A stretch of 64,000 nucleotides of DNA from positions 1 through 64,000 of the forward strand of contig JADDKJ010000010.1 of NCBI GenBank assembly GCA_033717875.1, in the 5' to 3' direction. Positions within the stretch are counted from its first letter, which is position 1; every line of letters starts with the position of its first letter. Below the pieces are notes generated by a model. It was not told the DNA's origin, made no database searches, and worked only from the letters and a program-made list of their open reading frames with translations. The DNA is from SBBG01 sp033717875 (GTDB lineage Bacteria; Pseudomonadota; Gammaproteobacteria; Ga0077554; Ga007554). Positions 57,670 through 64,000 of the stretch are shown here, in pieces. The translations under genes and the position numbers were made by a program.

Positions 57670-58140
57670 CTAGATCTGCGCAATTACGTCATTCAATATA
57701 TTGCTGTGCGCCTTGGCATCGACCTCGCGCTTGAGGATTTTGCTGGCACCGGCCACGGCAACCGCCGCCACCTGTCCGCGCAGCTCTTCCTTGACGCGAT
57801 GAGCCTCACGCTCGATCTCGGCCTGGGCGGCGGCGATCATGCGATCGCCTTCGGCACGGGCATTGCCGCGCGCCTCTTCGAGGATCGTATTGGAGCGCTT
57901 CTCGGCCTGGGCGATGATCTCGGCGGCCTTGGCCTTGGCCTGTTGCAACTCTTCCTTGGCGCGCTTTTCAGCGAGCTCAAGGTCGTGCTTGCCTTTTTCC
58001 GCCGCAGCAAGGCCATCCGCGATGCGCTTCTGGCGGTCGTCCAGCATCTTGGACATCGGCCCCCACAGCACCTTGTTCACAAACCAGATCAGCAGCGCGA
58101 AGGCGATGATCTGGGCTATCAGGGTCGCGGTTATATTCAC
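57670..58140 (-). CDS. atpF: ATP synthase b subunit
   Basis: This is the peripheral stalk. The 156-residue protein has one N-terminal membrane helix (about 5-25) and a long charged, Ala/Glu/Lys-rich helix that dimerises as a coiled coil. It lies 45 bases after atpE. Confidence 0.96.
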   Translation of the reverse strand: MNITATLIAQIIAFALLIWFVNKVLWGPMSKMLDDRQKRIADGLAAAEKGKHDLELAEKRAKEELQQAKAKAAEIIAQAEKRSNTILEEARGNARAEGDRMIAAAQAEIEREAHRVKEELRGQVAAVAVAGASKILKREVDAKAHSNILNDVIAQI

Positions 58141-58185
58141 GTTGATATTCCTCTTCGCTCAATCAGCCGGCAGGTGCCTTTGACC

Positions 58186-58479
58186 TTAGCCACCCACCGT
58201 CTTGATCGCGGCTTCCAGGGCGCCAACGAAGGGGTTGGCAAACAGGAACCACATGGCGAACGCCAGGATGATGAACGGGAAAGATTCCATCAGACCGGCG
58301 AAGATGAACATATTGGTCATCAGGGCGGGACGCATTTCGGGCTGACGCGCGATGCCTTCCAGCGTCTTGGCGCAGATCAGACCCCAGCCGATCGCGGAGC
58401 CGAGGCCGGCGGCGGCCAGGATAACGCCAACGCCAATCGCGGTGTAGGCATAGATTTGGGCAATCATATCAGGTGTCAT
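58186..58479 (-). CDS. atpE: ATP synthase c subunit
   Basis: This is the membrane rotor ring. The 97-residue protein has two helices joined by the polar loop ARQPE, with Glu65 (GLMESFPF) as the ion carrier in helix 2. Trp replaces the helix-1 Gln that sodium-binding rings carry, so proton coupling is expected. Many gammaproteobacteria use Asp here instead of Glu. Confidence 0.96.
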   Translation of the reverse strand: MTPDMIAQIYAYTAIGVGVILAAAGLGSAIGWGLICAKTLEGIARQPEMRPALMTNMFIFAGLMESFPFIILAFAMWFLFANPFVGALEAAIKTVGG

Positions 58480-58530
58480 TTCACTGCTCTCCTCAAGTTA
58501 AAAATCAATCAAATCAAACCAAAGACAATA

Positions 58531-59385
58531 CTAGTGATCATCCGCAGAGGTGTGCGCCATGCCCAGATAGACGATGGTCAACACCATGAAGATGAACGCC
58601 TGCAGGGTGATCACCAGCAGGTGGAAGATCAGCCAGCCGAGATCAAGAATGACCTGCAAGGGGAACCAGAACGCCGCCGCCGCGCCCACCGCCAGTGTGC
58701 CGCCGATCAGCGCGATGAGCAGGAATACCAGCTCGCCGGCGAACAGGTTGCCGAAGAGTCGCAATGCCAGGCTGAGGGGTTTGGCCAGCTCTTCGATGGC
58801 GGTCATGATGATGTTGACCGGCACGAAAAATTTGCCGAAAGGATGGAACAGGAACATCTTGAGGTAACCCACCGGCCCCTTGACTTTCAAGCTGTAAAAG
58901 ATGATCAGGGCGAACACGGTGAGCGACATGGCCAGCGTGGTGCTCAGATCGGTGGTCGGCACGACCTTGAGGTAGGGAATGCCGATCGCGGCGGCGATGG
59001 CCGGCAGCAGGTCGACCGGGATCAGATCCATGAAATTCATCAGCCATACCCAGACGAAGATCGTCAGCGCCAGGGGCGCGATCAGCGGGTTGTGGCCGGG
59101 GAAGGTGTCCTTGACCTGGGTGCGGACGAAATCGAGGACCATCTCGACGAAGTTCTGAAACCCGCTCGGCACGCCGGGATTGAGGCGGGCGGATACGCGC
59201 GCGCCGACGAAAACGATGAGCGCCGCGAGCAAGTAACTGAAAAACATGGTGTCGAGGTGCCAGGCCCAGAAGCCGGACGCCTGATGGGTCACGGGATCGC
59301 AGTCACCGACGCACAGATTGGTCAAGTGGTGCTGGATATACTCGACGGTGCTACTGCCGCCGGAATTATGCGCTGCCTCACTCAA
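58531..59385 (-). CDS. atpB: ATP synthase a subunit
   Basis: The a subunit holds the two ion half-channels next to the c-ring. The 284-residue protein has five to six membrane helices, the essential arginine in LALRLFGNLFAGE, and the C-terminal LQAFIFMVLTIVYLG helix. It lies 51 bases before atpE. Confidence 0.97.
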   Translation of the reverse strand: MSEAAHNSGGSSTVEYIQHHLTNLCVGDCDPVTHQASGFWAWHLDTMFFSYLLAALIVFVGARVSARLNPGVPSGFQNFVEMVLDFVRTQVKDTFPGHNPLIAPLALTIFVWVWLMNFMDLIPVDLLPAIAAAIGIPYLKVVPTTDLSTTLAMSLTVFALIIFYSLKVKGPVGYLKMFLFHPFGKFFVPVNIIMTAIEELAKPLSLALRLFGNLFAGELVFLLIALIGGTLAVGAAAAFWFPLQVILDLGWLIFHLLVITLQAFIFMVLTIVYLGMAHTSADDH

Positions 59386-59440
59386 TGTTTTTACTCCCGT
59401 CGAATACTTGAATTCGTTATATACGCCCGGCGCGCCACCG

Positions 59441-59824
59441 CTACCGTGCCCTGCTCATCCCCATCAGGTAGACAAGCTGCGCCGCGCCAAAACCGGCGAC
59501 GGTGGCCAATGGGGCCAGCTTGAACACCGCCAGCCCGAGACCAAACAGCGCCAGCACCAGCACAAAGCGCTGCACGGCGCCAAGATACAGCGTAGCCATG
59601 ACCTGCTTGGGGTCCCGCTCGGCCGCCTGCGCCGCCGCGCGCTGCACACCGCGGCGCAACAACACCGCCGCGAACATGCTGATAAACCCGCCGTAAAGCG
59701 CCGATTGCGCTTCCCAGGCACCCTTCGCCGCATAAAAACCGGCCGCCACGAGCACGGCGGCAACGGCCTGAAAAACAATGACCCGGCGAGCCTTGTCGGC
59801 AATCTGGCGCTCAGCGCTATCCAC
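59441..59824 (-). CDS. atpI: ATP synthase subunit I (AtpI)
   Basis: AtpI is a small membrane protein thought to help c-ring assembly. The 127-residue product has four hydrophobic segments. The GTG at 59824, two bases after the preceding stop, has GGGG about seven bases upstream and gives the usual length. Longer frames would overlap the previous gene. Confidence 0.85.
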   Translation of the reverse strand: MDSAERQIADKARRVIVFQAVAAVLVAAGFYAAKGAWEAQSALYGGFISMFAAVLLRRGVQRAAAQAAERDPKQVMATLYLGAVQRFVLVLALFGLGLAVFKLAPLATVAGFGAAQLVYLMGMSRAR

Positions 59825-59826
59825 TC

Positions 59827-60027
59827 TCAACCCCACTTGCTCAGCAGCTTGTGAGCTCTCAGGATGCCGCCGACGAACCCCAGACAACCGAATATGAACA
59901 TCAACCACGGCCGGCTATCCAGCCAGGCATCGAAGGCATACCCCAGGAGAAAACCCACGATCACCATTGAAGCCAGATTGGTGCCGACACCCACCAGAAG
60001 CCAGCCAATTTTCGGAGGGCTGTTCAT
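59827..60027 (-). CDS. AtpZ/AtpI-family small membrane protein
   Basis: The 66-residue protein has two hydrophobic helices (WLLVGVGTNLASMVIVGFLL and LMFIFGCLGFVGGILRAHKL) matching the AtpZ-type first gene of many atp operons, implicated in F0 assembly or magnesium supply. It leads the operon and precedes atpI by two bases. Confidence 0.85.
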   Translation of the reverse strand: MNSPPKIGWLLVGVGTNLASMVIVGFLLGYAFDAWLDSRPWLMFIFGCLGFVGGILRAHKLLSKWG

Positions 60028-60057
60028 GACGGCAAAACCGAGGAAAAACCGGGCGGC

Positions 60058-60086
60058 ATTCTACCACCCTGACGCGCCCGTCACAA
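60058..60086 (-). promoter_or_regulatory. Probable atp operon promoter
   Basis: The minus strand has TTGTGA, 17 bases, then TAGAAT, ending 30 bases before the AtpZ-like start codon. The 60028-60164 gap holds no gene. Confidence 0.7.
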
Positions 60087-60164
60087 CCCCGGAATGGCTA
60101 AATCAAAGTATTTTTGGAAAAACGGGGGTACGCTGCAAGGAACTTGCCGCCTTGGAGGCCCCCT

Positions 60165-61034
60165 TTATTTGATGTGCGCAAGAATGCCATCCAGCTCATC
60201 CAGGCTGTTGTAATGAATCACCAGCTTTCCCGTGCCGCGCGCACCCTGCTGCACGTCCACCTTGGCGCCGATCTTTTCGGCAAGGTCTTCCTGTAATCTG
60301 CGGATGTCGGGGTCGACGGCCTTGCTCGCGGCCGGCTTGCCGGAAGGCGGCCCCGCCAGCAAGCGGCGCACCAGTTGCTCGGTCTCGCGCACCGACAGCC
60401 CCTTGGCCACCACCTGCCGCGCCGCCTCACCCTGTATCGTGCCGGACAAGCCGAGCAGGGCGCGGGCGTGACCCATTTCCAGGTCGCCGTGTTCGAGCAT
60501 GCGCCTGACCTCGCCGGGCAGCTCCAGCAGGCGCAGCAGATTGCTGACGGCGGCGCGCGAGCGGCCCACCGCCTCGGCGGCCTGCTGGTGGGTGAGGGCG
60601 AATTCGTCGATCAGGCGTTGCAGGGCGCTGGCTTCCTCGATGGGATTGAGGTTTTCGCGCTGGATGTTCTCGATCAGCGCCATGGCGATGGCCGCCTGAT
60701 CCGGCACGTCGCGCACCACCGCCGGAATCTCCTGCAAGCCGGCGAGCTGGGCGGCGCGCCAGCGGCGTTCGCCGGCGATGATCTCATAGCGGCCGGGCGC
60801 GGCCAGAGGGCGCACCACGATCGGCTGCACCACGCCCTGGGCGCGGATCGAGCTGGCCAGGTCTTCCAGGCTGTCCGGGTGCATGTCGACGCGCGGCTGG
60901 TACTTGCCACGCTGGATCAGGTCGACGGGCAAGTTGCGCAATTCTTCGCTGCGCTCTTCGCTCGCCATGGCAGCCTGACTTGCCCCGAGCAAGGCATTGA
61001 GCCCGCGGCCCAATCCGCGTTTTTTTGTCGTCAT
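60165..61034 (-). CDS. parB: Chromosome-partitioning protein ParB
   Basis: ParB binds parS sites and, as a CTP-dependent clamp, spreads on DNA near the origin. The 289-residue protein has the opening RGLGRGLNALLG, the CTP-binding GERRWRAAQLAG, a helix-turn-helix (TLTHQQAAEAVGRS-like) and a C-terminal dimer domain. ATG 61034 is preferred over a start 36 bases upstream. No parS (TGTTTCACGTGAAACA) was found in the window. Confidence 0.95.
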   Translation of the reverse strand: MTTKKRGLGRGLNALLGASQAAMASEERSEELRNLPVDLIQRGKYQPRVDMHPDSLEDLASSIRAQGVVQPIVVRPLAAPGRYEIIAGERRWRAAQLAGLQEIPAVVRDVPDQAAIAMALIENIQRENLNPIEEASALQRLIDEFALTHQQAAEAVGRSRAAVSNLLRLLELPGEVRRMLEHGDLEMGHARALLGLSGTIQGEAARQVVAKGLSVRETEQLVRRLLAGPPSGKPAASKAVDPDIRRLQEDLAEKIGAKVDVQQGARGTGKLVIHYNSLDELDGILAHIK

Positions 61035-61078
61035 TAGAAACAGTGTCCCTGGTTTTTGTTTTGCGCGCAAAAACAGCG

Positions 61079-61867
61079 CTATACGGCTTCCGTAGCGCGC
61101 CCTTGCTTCTCGCGCCGCAGGATTTCTCCCGCCAGCGCCAGATAAGCCAGCGCGCCACGCGAGGCCTTATCATACAGCAACACCGGCAGGCCATGGCTGG
61201 GCGCCTCCGCCAGGCGCACGTTGCGCGGGATGACGGTGCGATAGACCTGTTCGCCGAAGTGCTGGGTGAGCTGTTCGGAAACCTCGTTGGCGAGGTTGTT
61301 GCGCGGATCGAACATGGTGCGCAGCAGTCCTTCGATGGCCAGCCCCGGATTGAGCGCGACGCGGATCTGGTCGATGGTCTCCATCAGCGCCGTCAATCCC
61401 TCCAGGGCATAGTATTCGCACTGCATGGGAATGATCACCGAGTCGGCGGCGACCAAGGCATTGACGGTGAGCATGTTCAGCGACGGCGGGCAGTCGACGA
61501 TGATGTAATCGTAATCCGGCTGCGCCGCCTGCAACGCCTGGCGCAAACGCTGCTCACGCGCCGGTTGTGACATCAGATGCACTTCGGCGGCGGTGAGATC
61601 GGCGTTGGCGGGCACCAGGGCATAACCCGCCCGCCCCGCCGCGACGGCGACGCCGGCCACGTCGCGCTCGCCGAGCAGCAGCTCGTAACTGGAAAATTCC
61701 AGCGCCGCCTTGTCGACGCCGCTGCCCATCGTGGCATTGCCCTGGGGGTCGAGATCGACCAGCAGCACCCGCCGCTTGGTGGCCGCCAGCGAGGCGGCGA
61801 GGTTGACGCTGGTGGTGGTCTTGCCCACCCCGCCCTTTTGGTTGGCTACCGCGATAATTCTGGTCAT
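61079..61867 (-). CDS. parA: Chromosome-partitioning ATPase ParA
   Basis: ParA forms ATP-dependent gradients on the nucleoid that move ParB-bound origins. The 262-residue protein has the deviant Walker A KGGVGKTT at 11-18, DLDPQGNATMG and DCPPSLNMLT. It lies 44 bases before parB. A MITE-like element separates it from rsmG. Confidence 0.96.
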   Translation of the reverse strand: MTRIIAVANQKGGVGKTTTSVNLAASLAATKRRVLLVDLDPQGNATMGSGVDKAALEFSSYELLLGERDVAGVAVAAGRAGYALVPANADLTAAEVHLMSQPAREQRLRQALQAAQPDYDYIIVDCPPSLNMLTVNALVAADSVIIPMQCEYYALEGLTALMETIDQIRVALNPGLAIEGLLRTMFDPRNNLANEVSEQLTQHFGEQVYRTVIPRNVRLAEAPSHGLPVLLYDKASRGALAYLALAGEILRREKQGRATEAV

Positions 61868-61880
61868 ATAGTCAGTGTCA

Positions 61881-62061
61881 TCCTAAAAACAGCGGTTGGA
61901 GCCTACTGCGAATGCCTGATGTACCGAATCTGCGCGAGAAAATCGCAAAATCTGTCCTCACCGTAGCACAGGGCTACGGCTGCGGAATATTTTGCGATTT
62001 TCTCGCCCATCTTCAGCACCTTAGTCATTCTCGCTACGGCTCCAATCGCCGTTTTTAGGAC
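61881..62061. mobile_element. MITE-like element, family A, copy 2
   Basis: The 181-bp element is the inverted counterpart of 36620-36801, with the same terminal repeats and internal palindrome. Its outer end GTCCTAAAAAC supplies the TAA stop codon of rsmG, and its other end lies 14 bases before parA. Confidence 0.85.
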
Positions 62062-62747
62062 CATTTGGCAGTTGTGACGCATACGAGATGCCGCGCCGCA
62101 TCCAGACCTGGCACATGCAGCGCATGCACTTCCGTCACCTTGAAACCCGGCGACATCGCGGCCAGCTCGGCCACCGGATATTCACCCTTCATGGCCAGCA
62201 TCACGCCAGCGGGACGGCACAAGCGGCCAGCGGCGCCGAGCATTTCAGACAGCTCGGCGAACGCCCGCGAGATCACGGTATCGAATAGCTGCGCCGGGTG
62301 ATATTCCTCGACCCGGCACGTCTCGACGGTGACATTCTTCAGCCCGAGTTCGGCCACCACCTGGATGAGGAAGCGGGTCTTCTTGCGGTTGCTGTCGAGC
62401 AGCACAAAGCGCCACTCGGGCAAGGCCAGCGCCAAGGGAATACCAGGCAAGCCAGCGCCCGTGCCCACATCCAGCACGCGCGACCCTTTAATGTACGGCA
62501 GCACGGCCAGGCTGTCGAGCAAATGTCGCGTCACCATCTGCATCGGATCACGCACCGCCGTCAGATTATAAGCGCGATTCCACTTGGCGAGCAGCGCGAT
62601 GTAGGCAAGCATCCTGGCCTGCGTCTCGTCCGGCAGATGCAAGCCCATCTGTTGCAGGCCCTCGGCCAGCACGACGGACAAGGGAATGTCTGGCGATGCG
62701 CGCCCGCCCCGCCCCGCCGACATGGGTGATTTTTTGCGTTTATACAT
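62055..62747 (-). CDS. rsmG: 16S rRNA (guanine527-N7)-methyltransferase
   Basis: RsmG (GidB) methylates G527 of 16S rRNA. The 230-residue protein has NLTAVRDPMQMVTRHLLDSL, the SAM motif VLDVGTGAGLPGIPLA and DSNRKKTRFL. The start is uncertain between ATG 62747 and ATG 62723; neither has a ribosome site. Its last codons run into the inserted element. mnmG, its usual upstream neighbour, is absent. Confidence 0.94.
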   Translation of the reverse strand: MYKRKKSPMSAGRGGRASPDIPLSVVLAEGLQQMGLHLPDETQARMLAYIALLAKWNRAYNLTAVRDPMQMVTRHLLDSLAVLPYIKGSRVLDVGTGAGLPGIPLALALPEWRFVLLDSNRKKTRFLIQVVAELGLKNVTVETCRVEEYHPAQLFDTVISRAFAELSEMLGAAGRLCRPAGVMLAMKGEYPVAELAAMSPGFKVTEVHALHVPGLDAARHLVCVTTAKWS

Positions 62748-62783
62748 GATCAAGTACCGGGCAAAATCCTGGCAACTACTGAC

Positions 62784-62935
62784 GGGCACCCCTAAAAATC
62801 CGCTGAAGCCGCGATGGCGGCGTTGCCCCTATATAACAGGGGGTGCTCAAAATGCTCATGTACTCCGTGTACACTGCGCTTTTTCACCCATTTCCGTCTG
62901 GCCCTCGCGGCTTGATCGGATTTTTAGAGATGCCC
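62784..62935. mobile_element. MITE-like element, family C, in the rsmG-oxyR gap
   Basis: GGGCACCCCTAAAAATCCG at the left and CGGATTTTTAGAGATGCCC at the right are 19-base terminal inverted repeats with two mismatches, around a non-coding 152-bp body. It fills most of the 203-bp gap between the divergent rsmG and oxyR starts. Confidence 0.7.
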
Positions 62936-62950
62936 TGCTACCATTATGCC

Positions 62951-63895
62951 ATGACCCTCAACGAACTACGCTATATTGTCGCCGTCGCCCGCAAACGCCA
63001 CTTCGGCCGCGCGGCGCAGGCCTGCTTCGTCAGCCAGCCGACCTTGAGCGTCGCGGTGCGCAAGCTGGAGGACGAACTGGGCGTGACGCTGTTCGAGCGC
63101 GGTGCGAACGAGGTGACGGTCACGCCCATCGGCGAACGGCTCGTCGCCCAGGCGATGCGTGTGCTGGACGAAGCCGCCGCCATCAAGCACCTCGCCAAAC
63201 AGGGCCGCGATCCGCTGTCCGGCCCCTTGCGCCTGGGTGCGATCTACACCATCGCGCCCTATCTGCTGCCGCGTCTGATCCCGCTGCTGCACAAACGCGC
63301 TCCCCACATGCCGCTGCTGATTGAGGAGAACTATACAGCTCTGCTCGCCGAACGGCTACAGCAAGGCGAACTGGATGTGATTTTGATATCGCTGCCGTTC
63401 GAGGAACCAGGCATCGCCACCCGACCTCTCTACGATGAAGAATTCGTCGTCGCCTTGCCGGCCGGGCATCCGCTGGGCAAGAAAAAATCCATCCACACCG
63501 GCGATTTCAACGCGGAAACCATGCTGCTGCTAGGCGCGGGACATTGCTTCCGCGACCAGATATTGAACGCCTGTCCGGCTTGTGGCCGCAGCAGCGCGAC
63601 ACCCGGCAGCCTGCAAAAAACCCTGGAGGGCAGCTCACTGGAGACCATCCGCCTGATGGTGGCCTCCGGTGCGGGAATCACGGTGTTACCCGGCTCCTCG
63701 ATCAGCAAACACGAAAAACTGCTCACCATCCGCCCCTTCGCCAAACCCGCCCCCCATCGCCGCGTGGCGCTGGCCTGGCGCACCAGTTATACCCGGCCCG
63801 AAGCGATAGAAGCGATTCGGCAAGCAATCATCGCCTGCGAATTACCGGGCACGCGCCACCTGAGTGGTGATAGAAAAAAGCTATCTTCCAGATAA
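62951..63895 (+). CDS. oxyR: Hydrogen peroxide-responsive regulator OxyR
   Basis: OxyR is a LysR-family activator switched on when two cysteines form a disulfide. The 314-residue protein has the N-terminal helix-turn-helix (FGRAAQACFVSQPTLSVAVR). Its redox pair is Cys199 and Cys208 in GHCFRDQILNAC, at the same numbers as in E. coli. ATG 62951 (MTLNELRYIV) is the family start; an upstream frame would read through the MITE-like element. Its 3' end contains an OxyR site serving the next gene. Confidence 0.94.
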   Translation: MTLNELRYIVAVARKRHFGRAAQACFVSQPTLSVAVRKLEDELGVTLFERGANEVTVTPIGERLVAQAMRVLDEAAAIKHLAKQGRDPLSGPLRLGAIYTIAPYLLPRLIPLLHKRAPHMPLLIEENYTALLAERLQQGELDVILISLPFEEPGIATRPLYDEEFVVALPAGHPLGKKKSIHTGDFNAETMLLLGAGHCFRDQILNACPACGRSSATPGSLQKTLEGSSLETIRLMVASGAGITVLPGSSISKHEKLLTIRPFAKPAPHRRVALAWRTSYTRPEAIEAIRQAIIACELPGTRHLSGDRKKLSSR

Positions 63896-63906
63896 TAATA
63901 ATCAAT
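63870..63906 (+). promoter_or_regulatory. OxyR-binding site upstream of the probable katG
   Basis: The pattern is ATAG-N7-CTAT-N7-ATAA-N7-CAAT, the tetranucleotide spacing of the OxyR consensus. The first half is perfect and each of the last two tetrads has one mismatch. It overlaps the oxyR stop codon. A possible -10 TATGAT lies at 63930. Confidence 0.75.
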
Positions 63907-63985
63907 TAGACCTATCACCACCGCGCCTCTATGATGCCTCTCAAGTGGCTAACGCCACACCGTGGAGAGACACAGGAGAGCACAC

Positions 63986-64000
63986 ATGAAACACAGCGAT
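63986..64000 (+). CDS. katG: Start of a gene, probably catalase-peroxidase
   Basis: Only five codons (MKHSD) are in the window, after AGGAG and a seven-base gap. The identity rests on context: it lies downstream of oxyR and of an OxyR site, where katG is often found. The sequence itself cannot prove it. Confidence 0.4.

Noticed and set aside
58186..58479. A sodium-coupled ATP synthase, suggested by Glu-Ser in the c subunit
   Set aside because: The helix-1 glutamine needed for sodium binding is Trp here, so proton coupling is more likely.
57706..59523. A 605-codon plus-strand frame opposite atpF-atpE-atpB
   Set aside because: It crosses three real genes and their gaps; composition is rich in Gln, His and Arg.
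60165..62061. A parS site near parAB
   Set aside because: I searched by eye for TGTTTCACGTGAAACA and near matches and found none in the window.

Overview
The window looks like a gammaproteobacterial chromosome. The evidence is gene content and order: rRNA operon, tyrS, M23 peptidase, anmK (an order also found in Pseudomonas); the lptB-rpoN-ptsN neighbourhood; and the origin-proximal block rsmG-parA-parB-atp-glmU-glmS. Two PEP-CTERM proteins, each behind a sigma-54 promoter, and sugar/peptide-modifying enzymes point to an environmental, polymer-secreting bacterium that uses an exosortase system. No exosortase gene is in the window. I cannot name the species.

Layout. 0-3.7 kb: a minus-strand rRNA operon (16S, tRNA-Ile, tRNA-Ala, 5' third of 23S) with three tandem promoters. 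Its 23S is joined near base 126 to the end of an hpnE-like gene, probably an assembly chimera. 3.7-13.4 kb: housekeeping genes (tyrS, M23 peptidase, anmK, Fur-controlled bfd, pbpG, hemW, serB, trmB, pteridine reductase). 13.5-18.4 kb: an accessory cluster with a GT2 glycosyltransferase, a methyltransferase-like protein and two asparagine-synthase-like proteins. 18.4-22 kb: PEP-CTERM gene 1, its long regulatory region, and an unusual 574-residue class V aminotransferase. 22-30 kb: folK/folB, plsY, rpoH behind a CIRCE element, ftsX/ftsE/ftsY and a pair of M16 peptidases. 30-34 kb: PEP-CTERM gene 2, a DXD glycosyltransferase and a PIN-domain toxin-antitoxin pair. 34-36 kb: rsmD, an LpxL-like acyltransferase and a methyltransferase.

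36-48.5 kb is one long minus-strand run: recG, ubiC, ubiA, then kdsD-kdsC-lptC-lptA-lptB (Kdo supply and LPS export), then rpoN-ptsN-hprK-rapZ-EIIA(Man)-HPr (a regulatory phosphotransfer chain; the usual hpf gene is missing). 49-60 kb carries glmS, glmU and the complete ATP synthase operon. 60-62.7 kb carries parB, parA and rsmG. The right edge holds oxyR and the first codons of a probable katG behind a well-matched OxyR site.

The most striking signals are regulatory. Both PEP-CTERM genes share an almost identical promoter geometry: two 17-bp boxes about 190 bp apart, the nearer one 75-76 bp upstream of a sigma-54 promoter. A HrcA-type CIRCE operator precedes rpoH. Small inverted-repeat (MITE-like) elements sit inside operons; one supplies a Shine-Dalgarno sequence and one a stop codon. 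No CRISPR array, prophage or complete insertion sequence was seen.
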